NCBI GenBank assembly: GCA_002751075.1
Contig: NAOQ01000314.1
Location: forward strand, 36,161-54,251
Source: Ichthyophonus hoferi
Taxonomy: Eukaryota; Opisthokonta; Ichthyosporea; Ichthyophonida; Ichthyophonidae
Length of the DNA stretch: 18,091 nucleotides
Direction of reading: 5' to 3'
The first letter of the stretch is position 1. Each line of letters opens with the position of its first letter. The notes beneath the pieces are model-generated. The model saw only the letters and a list, made by a program, of their open reading frames with translations. It was not told the origin of the DNA and made no database searches. Of the stretch, positions 1-12,600 are shown piece by piece. A program made the translations under genes and the position numbers.

Positions 1-92
1 AATAATAAAAATAATAAAAATAAAAAATACTGTTAATAGTAGCAATAATAAATAAAATAATAATAATAGTAGTAATAATAAATAAGAAACTA
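1..92. repeat. A/TAA-rich low-complexity tract at left edge
   Basis: Interrupted AAT/AAAAT units in the intron after exon 26. No coding signal is visible. Confidence 0.8.
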
Positions 93-124
93 TTAGTAGT
101 ACTACTATTGGCCAGGACATATAC

Positions 125-191
125 CTATTCCTAGGCTGTCGGGCAGAACCATTCATTGCGTTCATGTCAGAATCCTTACTAACCGAAAGCC
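125..191 (-). CDS. formin exon 26 (C-terminal tail, last in window)
   Basis: Split Gly codon, then LSVSKDSDMNAMNGSARQPR and Asn plus two bases. It should lie near the DAD, but no clear DAD core (M-D-x-L-L followed by basic residues) is visible, so the DAD may be further downstream or absent. Acceptor is AAATACAG, donor GTATAT. It is assigned by phase and position only. Confidence 0.68.
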
Positions 192-3067
192 CTGTATTTG
201 ATTGTTCAGTCTATTTTCCCTATACCTACTCCAAAGGATACTTGCGTTATAAAAACTCATACAAAATAATAATAATAATAATAAGAGTATTAATCACAAT
301 AATAATAGTAATAACAATAATAACAATAATAGCAATAGGGATAATAAAAACAAGAATAATAACAACATCAACAACAACAATGCAAACAATCCAATACCAT
401 TATTATCTAACCTACCAGCACGGTTTCCACTGGCCAGTTTTTTTTTCTCCTCCCTAATCCTTTTCTCTTGCGCTTCCTTTATAATCATATGGTAACATGT
501 TACCATTAGTACGCAAGGACTACGTCATAAATATTATATGGTATAATTAGATATATAATGTAGGTCCATTAATACAACAAAATATCATAAAATAATATTT
601 AATCCAGTAAAACATAATAAAATCCAATCCAATCCAATATAATCCAATTCAATCTAAGATCTCACAATATCATACCTTTTTTTTCTTCTCTTCTGCAACT
701 TTCAGTTTTTGCAACTTTTCCTTCTCTTTTTTATTGGTTGCTTGCGCATCCTACAGGATTCACAGTGCATAGTGTTATCAAGTACGTCCCATTTTAAAAT
801 TGTACACATATATATCAATAATATTATGGTTGGTAGGAAATGGGCCATTGCAAGAGACTGTGAGAAAAGAAGAGATATATATATGTAAGATATAAGTAAA
901 CGTATATGGTGATGTAGATTGAAGGGTTATCCAAGATTTACTTGTCCAATACAACCCGGGTATAACCACGTAGGTAAACCCGTAAACAAGCACCACAATA
1001 ATAATAATAACAATATAATGTAGCAACAAAATAACTTATCAATACCGCAATATAACAATACAACACTAAAATAATGGAATAGTATAACTATATAACAATA
1101 TAACAGTACAGTAATTACTAAAGATAATAATTAAACCTTATTATTAATGACTTTAAAAAATCACAGTGATTATTTATGCTAAGAAATATAATAAATTAAT
1201 AAATTAAAAATATTGAAGTAATTAAGAACAATATTAATTCTATCATAAAACATTACTATCAAAAGCGATATTAAATATATTACAGAAGAATATATAGGAT
1301 AAGTCAAATACAGTGCTTTGTTTGTATTCGAGCTATCTTCTACTTTACTTTCTTACCTTGAACATATCAATAAAACTGGAAAACAGCTCAAAGAAAACAT
1401 CGGGGCTGGCTGATTTTAAGTCCTCGCCATAAAATAAAACTGCTTCCTTAAAATGTTTTTCCATCTGCTCATTCGCGATTAGTAATTGGTCCATTTCCTT
1501 CTGGGCTGACTCATAGAATTTGTGGGGGTGGTTAAGGCAAAAATATCATTCCTTACTTTGTTTATATTTGTGAAATATTCAAATAGATGCATATGTAGGA
1601 TAGGAGTATCGTCTAGATGCATGAATGTTTGATAGTATGCAAGAGCTGATATATGTATTATACATTATATATTAGATATTATGTTTGTCAATTATATATT
1701 TTATTTTATGCTATATGCCTTATATCATATACTATGCATAACCTAGATATAAATATAAATATATTGATGCAAATATGCAAATATAATGCCTAACAAACGC
1801 TTATATATTCACACTATTACATATGTATAATATAGGTATATATATTACCCCGGGATTATAACTTAATGTCTATTTATGCGACTCTCAGTGGGGTAGTGTC
1901 ACTACAACAGAAGGATATCTGAGCTATAGGCCCAAACATGTCGTCGGCACTAGGTTCCTTGTAGAATTCTATTTCTTTTTTCACTTGTGCTAAACCCTTT
2001 TGTAGTTCTCTCATTTCTCCTTGCATGGCTTGCAATTGTACTGTGTTGATGTATATATGTATATGTACCCAGAAAAATAAGTTATGATTATAATATATTC
2101 TGTACACAACCATAGCTATAAAATGGTGCTGTACACAATTACGTATCAACAAATAAACAAACACCAGTAAATATAAAAACAACACAGACATGAATTAAAA
2201 GCAGTAATTAAAAATGTCATATTCAACAAAAAAGAATAGATAGGATAAGAGGATAAGAGGCGGCATGACAGGAGACGTGAGTCAAAAAAAGAATGAAGAC
2301 CATAAAAATGTAAGCTATGGTATTATATTGATGCAAAGTAAGCTATAGAATTATATTGATGCAAAGCAAGCTATGATGTTATATTGATGCACAGTAAGCT
2401 ATGATATTATGGTGATACAAAGTAGGCTATGGAATGCACTTGGCTTACCCTTCTGTGCCGCAGGGATATGTTCTAAAGACTCTTCAAAGCCATTTAACTC
2501 AGGGGCGCCATTGTCAATTATTTCAGCAATATACCGTAATAGGGTGGATTTATTATCTAGGGTTTTGGTATTGGCTAGCTGTGAGAGGTGGAGCATCAGT
2601 CACACTATATTTTTATATGGTTATGAATACATGAAATCATACACAAAATCATATATGTATATATATATAACTAGTATCAGATGAAGGTATATACTGCTTC
2701 ACCAAAGACATAGTACTATTTGTAGTTAAAGTATTTATAAGAAAACAAATACATACATGCATATTATATAAAGGTAATGTTGTGTCAATGTCTCAATTTT
2801 AGTAAACAGGGCTTAATCTTCCTACTAAACCATCTAATATATATATGTTTAATGTAGAGTTATCTATAGATATATAGTATTGGCTACTTACCACACAAAC
2901 TAAGAAGCAATAAATATATTATATAAGCTAATGGGAGAGGAGAGGAAATGTTTATACGGTGTATTCTAATCGAAAAAAAAATACAGAGTAGTTTCACCCT
3001 GCAATTCTCGTGGCTTATTCCTACCTACCTACTATCCTACATACATACATACATTCACATACATACA

Positions 3068-3103
<36 letters not shown>

Positions 3104-6100
3104 TATACAAACACTACAAACATGCCTATAACAGCCAACACTCAATCGAAGCCGATCGGTCGGAAAAGATTAATATTATAACAAATAAATATAATTCAAT
3201 ATATCTATCAATAGAGGTAGTGTATATATTATATACTATACACCTACCTAAAACCATCGAAATTATCTAGGGGCCCCAGCTCAAACATATATACATGTCT
3301 CTGTCACATACAACTTAACCAGTCTATTTATCAGATATATAATTATGTTTCTTTAAAATCAAATTAATCAAATGATTGGATACTAATCACCCATATAACA
3401 CATCACTTTACCTTGCAAAGAGCATCCAATTTAAATCCAGGGACTGCTCCAGCCGTTTTAATGCTAGAATTCATATAATTGCCAACCAATAGAATGATCT
3501 ATATATATAATCAATAATAAAAACAGTGTTAGGGTCCAACGGAAGAACATTGTATTAAACTATTTTATTTAGAAAATATAACAAGCTTACCTCACTACAA
3601 ATGATTTTAAATAACAATTAAAATAAATATATAGTTAAAACGATTAAAAAGTTAAATTCATAATGGCGTTAGTCTCAGTTCAATCAATGTGCTCTAGTTA
3701 ATGAGTACGTATAAATGGAAATTTTCAAAAACAATTTCAGTATATTAATTACTCTATAAACACCTCTTTTATAAAATACAATACTAATAGCCAATAGGCT
3801 ATAAATTACATATTTTGATTATCTAATAATTATAAACCATAAATAAATGCCCTATTGTATATCGCTTTTATTTTGTCTCATTTATATATACTTTACATTA
3901 TACAAATTTTAAAAATCCAATCATATGACTGCAATAGCTTAAATTAGGAGTTTTCTGTGTGTTGGTTGATTTGACGTTTTAGTGAAACATCTTGTAAATG
4001 TTTATATCCTTTTAAGGTTATTTATTTACACTTATACAGACTTGTATAAGTTGTGTTATATAATATAATATAATATAATAATATAATATAGTACAATGCA
4101 ATAGAATACAAGGAGGCAATACAATAATGCAACAATAAAATACACTACAATCCAATTATGTAATAAACTACAGTACAATATAATCATGCAAACCAGACAA
4201 ACCAAACCAAACCAAACCAAACCAATACCATACAGTAGAGTATACTATAATGATTATATGATTTTTTACACTTATACCATCTATACAGCTCTTATACAAA
4301 TTAAACCCAAATAAAGACATTGCCATAGCAATAATTAATAGCAATATATACAGGGAACATATATATATATATCTATTTAACATACTATCTTATAGAACTT
4401 TAGTATTATTTTTACTGCTATGATTGTTTTTTATTTTAGTGTGATTTGCAATTTTAATATTATGTTTTTAATTTTAATATTATATTTAATTGCCCTCTTG
4501 TTTTTAATTGTAATGCTATTGTAATTTTTAGTATAATTTTAATGTTGTTATTTGTATGTTTTTTCTATGTTGCATCAAGTTGATGCCTTTATTAAATTTA
4601 GTATAATTCTAGTATTATCTATCTCTCTTAATGGTACAGTGGCTAATTTATATCATTCTAAACACATGTGATGCAATGAGATTGAATTTAGATTAAACTA
4701 TATATCTAATATAATATGGTATACAGGAATGAATCTCAATATGAATCATTACTGTGTAGGTTTCATAGATGATTGATACCATTTGATTAAGAGGATAATA
4801 AACAAATAGAGTATGTTATATTCACTCCTTCACAAACACATAATATTATTAATGTTTTACCTCTAATAGCTTTACTAGTTTCTTGCTTGTCTTAACCTCC
4901 GTGGACGCTAATAATACTGATTCGACATCCTGTGATCAAGCAATACTCATTAGTATATAGGCTGTACAACAACATACAATAGAATGATTGTTTAGATATG
5001 TCTCTATTCCACACTACGCCATTATGGTATGGGTTAGCATGGTTTAGTACAGTATAGTATAGTATAGTATAGTATAGTATAGTATAGTATAGTATAATAT
5101 AGTACGTTATGGAAGATATGTCATGGTATAGCATAGTATAGTATAATATAGTATATTATAGTATAGTATAAAATACTATATAGAGTAAGCCTTAATCAAT
5201 AATAATGCCACTCTACCAATGTATAGCAAACATTCTACATATTCTTACTGCTTGGATTGACTTCATTTTCTCGGAGAATGATCCCTTATACAACATCGTG
5301 TCCAGTCGTTGAGGGAATCGCTTTAGTTCCACATTTAACTGTTGATATATATACATGAAAGCATTATTATATAGACATCGTAATAAGTATAATGAAATAT
5401 GTTGATTGGTCTAATAAAATATATTGTCCAGGTCACCCTGTAGCATCTATGTATGATGGTAAAGATCTGTTTGAAATTACTGAAGAAATGACCATCTATG
5501 CAGTTGATACTTGAACTTTATACATTGTCATTCTATAAAATATAGTAAGAGAGAGTGCATCACGTTTACAGATCTCTCTCATTTTAATAATAATATTACT
5601 ATTATTGTTGTAGCTGTTGCTGTTGTTGTTGTTGTGTGAATCTATTTTACTCTTTACCAGTACAATGGCTTCAATGCCTTGAGATAAATATTAAATATAC
5701 AGCTGGGCCAATCATCAATTGGAAAGAAAGTAAGTAAGAATGAAATGGTTGATAGAAGAGGGCAAAGGGGCGTAAAAGGAAGGAAAACAGAGCAATAAAA
5801 TCACAGAGGGAAGACAGGAAAATAAAAAAATTAAAAGGAAAACAGGATTGGACACTATAAATAGAACAATCAAAGGGCCTTACCACATAGGTAAATTGGT
5901 CTGCCTTACTAAGTTGTTCACGGGGGAAGGGTGGGTTCTTGAGGGCTTCCAGCTATATATGACATGTTATTGTTCTCTTAGTTATAAGATATTTTTTTAT
6001 AAATCAATGATTATTATGCCGTGTTTCATTATAAAATGTGTCAATTGAATGTAGGTCAGGTAGATTTAACAGGAGTAGCAGTAGAATAAGCAATATAAGT

Positions 6101-6596
6101 GTTTGTCTGGATAGTAAAAAGATGCTATATAATTGGATGAACGGTTTTGCTCTAGATATAATGTATATATAATTATTCATGTGCATATATGCACATTTAA
6201 ATATATTAGTTTTAAAACCTACCGGGCCTATTGCATTTCCTGTAGAGATTTTATTTTATTTTAGCCATAATCATATGTTGGATTAAATATTATTGTTTTT
6301 GTTTTGGTATATGGCTAACTTAATCAAAGTAATAAAATACTCACTTGGCATATATTATCATACTAGTATATCATTATAATATCACTATTATAATATCATA
6401 CTATAGTACTATTATACTATTTTACTATCTTGATTCCATATTAATATACGATCATATTAACATAATACTATAGTACCATACTACCATAGTACTATATTAC
6501 TATTCTACAATACAATGGCACTGCTATGCTTGCATACTAATACACTACTACATTCATGCCTATATACACACACATATATGTACATACATACATACA

Positions 6597-6630
<34 letters not shown>

Positions 6631-6652
6631 CATACATACATACATACATACA

Positions 6653-6684
<32 letters not shown>

Positions 6685-9600
6685 CATACATACATACATA
6701 CACATACACACACATACCTATATAAATATATACATATACACATAGAAATATCACATTAACCCACATACTTCCTCGGGTGTAGGCAGGTATTTTTGGAAGT
6801 TAAGTAATGTCTGCTCAGAGAAAGACTCCTCGTCCATGGCTAGAAACTTCAATCGTATTGTTTGAAAGTCTTCCTTAATTCGACCTAACATAATAGCTGT
6901 AAAGAAATAATGTATATGCTATATTAGACTGTAGTAAGAAAGCAAAAGAAAAAATGTATATATTATAGTGGTATACATATATATATACCTACATACATAC
7001 ACACATATATACAGTCATACCTATTCTCCCCACTTACCTATGTTATACTGCTTCTTGGTATCTAATACAGTTTTTTCTTTAGGTGCTTCTACTTTCTCTT
7101 TTTTCTTAGTCGAATCATCCTCTGAAACACCAATATGGTAGTTTTTTAGTATAGTGAACAATTAGTAATTAGTATATTATACTGTAATTATTTAATTAAT
7201 TATTGATTGGTCCATCCTAATTTATTTATAATTAGTGCACAGTATTATAGTACTCGGTAAATATATGATCAGTAAATTATTGTTATAATAGGATAATAAA
7301 AAATTATGCACTAATGATAAACTCTGACTGCGAATTAATTAATTAATTGGCACAAATTAATCAGTGAATGCCAATCTATAAGCAAATGGTTCTATTGGTA
7401 CTGAAACATCTTGATAAACACAAAAGATGTCAGATAATTGGCTATGACAAAACAACAAACGATATGAGGAAACAACATATTAATAACCAATAGAATGATT
7501 GATTGCACATAAAATATCAATTTCACACAGCATGATTTTACAATATACTATGTGTGAAATAAACACAATAGCTACAATATGTAATTTTAAACTTCAAAAC
7601 TAGCTCCCCATACCATACGCTGTTATTCTTAATAATACATATATAACTCATGCCACTACCATATATAGTTATTTGAGAAAAACAGATATTGCACCCCATC
7701 TATGTTTATTAGTTTAACTTGACATATTACTATAAAAGGCTATTACCGCCTTAACAAATAAAAAAATGCAACCTGCTTTTTTTGCATCTAGATTGTTATC
7801 TGAACCAATTACAACTACACATGAATGTGAATTTAGTTGAATTTGAAAAGGCCGTGATCAGTAATGTACAATTGAATATTAAAATCTATAACACAGTAAG
7901 ATAGGTACTATAAACTTAGCCTGTAACACTATGTGATGATTGGCAAATCAACCTGGATAGAATAGGAAGTATAAGTAGGGGTTCTGCCATTGTCACAAGG
8001 AGTGGTACGTAGGAAATATGCATATATAAATAGATGGATAGAGGTAGAAAGATAGAAAGATAGAGATAAAGATAGAGATAGAGATAGAGAGAAAGAAATA
8101 GAGAAAAAGAAAGATAGCAAAATAGATAGATATGTAGATAGAAAAAGGGATAGGCAAATAGGTAGATAGAGAAACAAATAGATAAAGAAAGATAAATAAA
8201 AGCAAAGCAAATGGATAAAGCGAGTTGTATACAGGTTGAATACCTCTATACCTGGGGTGTATACTAACCTGTAACTTTTTTCTTAGTGGCACAGAAAAGA
8301 TCCTCAACCTCCTCAAAAGATACTATAGGTTCGTGCTTAGTTTCATCAATTTTGGCCCACAGTGTAGCTGCCACCTTAGCAGGAGGAATCTATGAAAGGG
8401 AGAGAGAGACAGGGGGAGAGAGAGAGGGAGAAGGAAAAAGAGACACACAGAGCGTGTGACAATTGGGGTTTAAAATCAAGTCAATATATATATATATAAT
8501 GGAGATAGAAACATTAAAAAAAGGGGTATGGGAAAAAATGATATGTGTATGCTAATAATTAAAAAAAGGTTAATATGGATATAGGGATTATATAGATGTA
8601 CGACAATGAAACTTCAGAGACAGTACGTATATATATATATATATATAGTGCTTTTATGTATAATATGGTAGTTACTTCATTATAGTTTATATTTTAATGT
8701 ACTTTGTATTATTTTTAAAGGGGTGGGTTTATTGTAATAATTGTTAATACTAGCGAATATGTCCTTTCATTTAAAATTAAAAATCGAGTTAAAAGCAAAT
8801 CGGATAAAGGTAGGTAGGCCGAATTTAACATACAATAAAATAAAAATTACAGTTGACTAAAAACATATACAGGACTTTAAGAGAATAGTATATCATGCCT
8901 GGTCCCACTCTCTATTGGTTTCACTTTAAAGTATTATGAAGCCTTCATAGTATATACAATCAGACTTAAAAACAATATTTACCCTTATTCAAAAAAAATA
9001 TGAGAGGCATATAATATGCAATACATTTCTTACATCATATACCATTTATTATTTTAATTGTGTTATCTACATCAATCATTACGGTGTATATATACTCAAC
9101 CATCAATTCACATTTCCTGACCTTCACCCAGTTAACACGCTTCATTTGTACGGTAGGTGTATATTTCTTCTTCTCCCCTGCCTTCTTCATCATCATTGGT
9201 CCAGGCGGCCCTCTCATACCACCTGGATTAGCACACCAATTATTACATACTATTAGACTTATAAAATACAATCAGAGGTTAATAGATATCAATGATACTA
9301 TTCCATAAACCAATAAGAATTAAAATATCAGAAAATTTAAAAATCCCTAGTGTAAGGTAAATTTTGTTGTAGTAATATAAACATTCCATCAAAAACAAAT
9401 CATACGTTAGATTTAAAATAGACTCGCTATTTCGATACCAAATTTAAGTCCAAATTTAGTCCAAATAAAAACAGGGTACCAATGAAAATCATGAGTTATA
9501 TGATATCGGTACTCATTATACCCAATTAATTGTAAGAGTATTGATGATTAATTATAATAAAATAATTGGACTTTGATCTGATTAAGCTACAGAGATATAA

Positions 9601-12600
9601 ATTAAAATTGTTGCATCTGTAATAACCCGTGTATAATATTAAAATATAACCAAAGAGGGGCCTATGTGTTGTTAAGATAGTGAATATATATATATATAGA
9701 CATCAAACATACAGTAATAAGCAGCAAGTCCATTGCACATTATATATACCTGGTGGTGGGGGTGGACCACCAGGTAGTCCTCTCATAGCCCCAGGTGGAG
9801 GTGGTGGACCAGGTGGACCTCTCATACCACCAGGCGGAGGAGGAGGAGGAGGACCACCCCCGGGGGGTGGGGGTGGACCAGGTGGCCCTCTCATACCCCC
9901 AGGCGGGGGAGGAGGTGGAGGAGGGAAACCACATCCAGAGGGTGGGGGTGGACCAGGTGGCCCTCTGGTTGCACCAGACGGAGGAGGAGGCGGAGGAGGA
10001 AAACCACTTTCAGGGGGCGGGGGTGGAGGTGGTGGGCCAAGCGGCCCTCTCATACCACCAGGCGGAGGAGGAGGAGGAGGGAGACCACCCCCGGGGGGTG
10101 GGGGTGGAGGGGGCGGTCCCTTCATAGAACCAAGTGGAGGAGTAGGAGGAGGAGAAGCTTTTATTACAACAGGTAATGGGTTTGCTGTAAGAGGGCAGGT
10201 TGTGTTATTAAAGCTATATGCAACAAGATGATAGGAGGTACTGGACTATTACACTCAATGGTAACAGATACGATACCTTTATCTAACATCTGTCTTGTCT
10301 TTGTTTCCTGCCCTGTTCCTTCCTCACTAGATATATTTCTTTCTTTCTATCTCTGCTTTTTTCTTCCTCTCTTTCTATGCCACCTTTGCTCTCTTTTTCT
10401 CATGTTACAATTGTATACTACAGTTTCAATATTTTCAACTTATATTTTAGATAATAATAAATATAAAATATACATATAGAATCATTAGCGAGCATTCAAT
10501 GTTTTTTAACATATCACTTAGTCAATTGGTTAAAACAATAATTTTTTAATAAACTGGACGACTAGTCCATCTTTGCTATGTAAAATTAAAAGAGCGAAAA
10601 ATAATATTATATCCAGTACAAATAATGCAATAAAACCTATAAAAAAAGATAATAATAATAATGATGATAATAATAATAGCAATAATACTAGGATTATATA
10701 TGCATATAAAAGGTATGTAGGCATATAGACGCTATATACACTAGAGGTAAAATAATATTACAAGCCAGTCCAGAATTTTTAATGAGGTTTCGATCCCGCA
10801 CTTCTTGCAGGGCATTACTATCTCCTGCAAGCTGTAAAGTAATAAAGTATATTAGGTGTAATGTTATGTTATCGTATGTTATGTTTGTTATGTTATGTTA
10901 TGTTATGTTATGCTATGTTATGTTAGGTTATAGTATATCTTATCCTATCATATCTTATCTTATTCCATTATATCCTATTCTATTATATCATATTGTGCCC
11001 TATCACACCACACTATCATACTGCTTTCTCCAGAAATTCCCTCTCTTCCTCCAGTTTAGTCAGGCCAACTTTTAATTGCATCAATTCCTGTTATAAATTT
11101 TTAATAATTAGTAATAATTAAAATAATTAAATTTACATGTTTTTATTACAATTTATACCTTTAATGAAAGCTTATTAATAGCATTGAACGCCGTAGTGTT
11201 ATTGATTTTTTTAAAAACAATATTTATAGTAAACGTAATATACATATTGCCTTATACACTACCATATGCATTGACAGTAAAGTATCTATCGAAATTGATT
11301 AATTTATAAAATACAAAATTATTTTTACACATTACTATAAGTAGGCAAGTCAACCAATCTAACCTGTATTTTACTATAACCGTTAACTTATACATGTACA
11401 TAAGTTAATATCATTTCTTGTACACTATCATAATTTAAAGGCAAATTATAGTCAGTAGTGTATGTATATACCAATTAAAGTTTTACCTGAGCTCTTAGAG
11501 CCAATGATTGTTCCACCTTCAACTGCTCTCTTTGGTATTTGGCCTTGGCCCCATTAAGTTCTAACACTACCATATTATTGGTGGTTTCAAGTGTATCTGA
11601 AAAATCATGTTATTAATGTAGGTGAAATAGGTACGTATTTAAAATTTGAATTTTAAAATAATGGTGAAAAGGGGATTCATGAGATTTTAATATATAATAA
11701 AGAAATACTAATAAGGAAATAATTATAAAATAATTATAAAATATTAGGATAATGCTAATAAATGATAGCATTTATGTATTGTCACATAAGCTTTTCATTT
11801 TACTAGTACATACTCGTCAATTGGTGCATTATAATGTAATAAGTGTATACTGAATGTTATTGGACCTTTCCTTCCTGTACTTTTCATTTGCCATTAAATA
11901 TATATCATAGAAAAACAAAAAGAACTATAGTCAATAAATGGGCATTTAACATCAAACACATTTGAAAAATGGATAATATATGTATATTAAATTGACAGCA
12001 ATACAATATTAATTATAGTAATATTGTGTTATACATAGTAGAGAGGATATAATATCAATGTATTAGTCTATGATAATAAATATCCTTTTACACTTGCAGT
12101 ATCTCTCTTTGATATATAATTAAAGCATATATATTTTATACATATTATACATATTGTATGTATTATATATATTATACATATTACACATACTATATAAATT
12201 ACATATATTATACATACTATATATATTTCACAAATTGTACTTACTTTACATATTATATATATATATATATATACCCTTATTCTAACTGCATTGTTTTTCT
12301 TAATATGTATGTATATATTGTTAGATTGACATATAAGAACACACTAAAAGTTTTCAAAAAACAAAGCAAAAAACAAAACACACATGATAAGCAAATATGT
12401 TACCTATTAAAAACACACTGCAATTATATAAAATGTCACCTATTAAATAATATAGAGATTATATCACAACAGAATTTTTTATAAGGCAATTGTAAAACAG
12501 CACAGCCATGAGAAATATATCATTGGTATGTAAGATAATAAACCTCAATTAATAGACATAGACATTAATATAATACAGTAATAACCCCCTCTGAACTAGG

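Larger units (their letters stand above)
3499..4860 (-). other. intron 19-20, longest intron
   Basis: 1362 bases. It contains ATAAT and AACCA pentanucleotide arrays and a T-rich stretch at 4390-4620. No exon-like segment was found, and exons 19 and 20 join into continuous FH2 sequence. Confidence 0.82.

Noticed and set aside
2948-3270. Plus-strand frames with HTYI repeats
   Set aside because: They are translations of the CATA array inside an intron, with no coding signal beyond it.
4892-5134. Minus-strand Tyr/Leu/Ile-rich frame
   Set aside because: Mostly the AGTAT array; it overlaps exon 19 in a different frame.
6505-6766. Several overlapping frames on both strands encoding YIHT or CMYV repeats
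   Set aside because: They are translations of the TACA tetranucleotide array.
7520-7560. 10-base inverted repeat with a 21-base loop (ATTTCACACA)
   Set aside because: Too short and isolated to call a transposon end or structured RNA; listed only as intron content.
7929-8268. Minus-strand Ser/Phe/Leu-rich frames that look like membrane segments
   Set aside because: They come from the GATA/GAAA tract; only the part above 8269 is real coding sequence.
9680-10231. Plus-strand Gly/Pro-rich reading frame resembling a collagen or glycine-rich protein
   Set aside because: It is the antisense of the FH1 exon; the minus-strand frame joins in phase to FH2 on one side and the coiled coil on the other.
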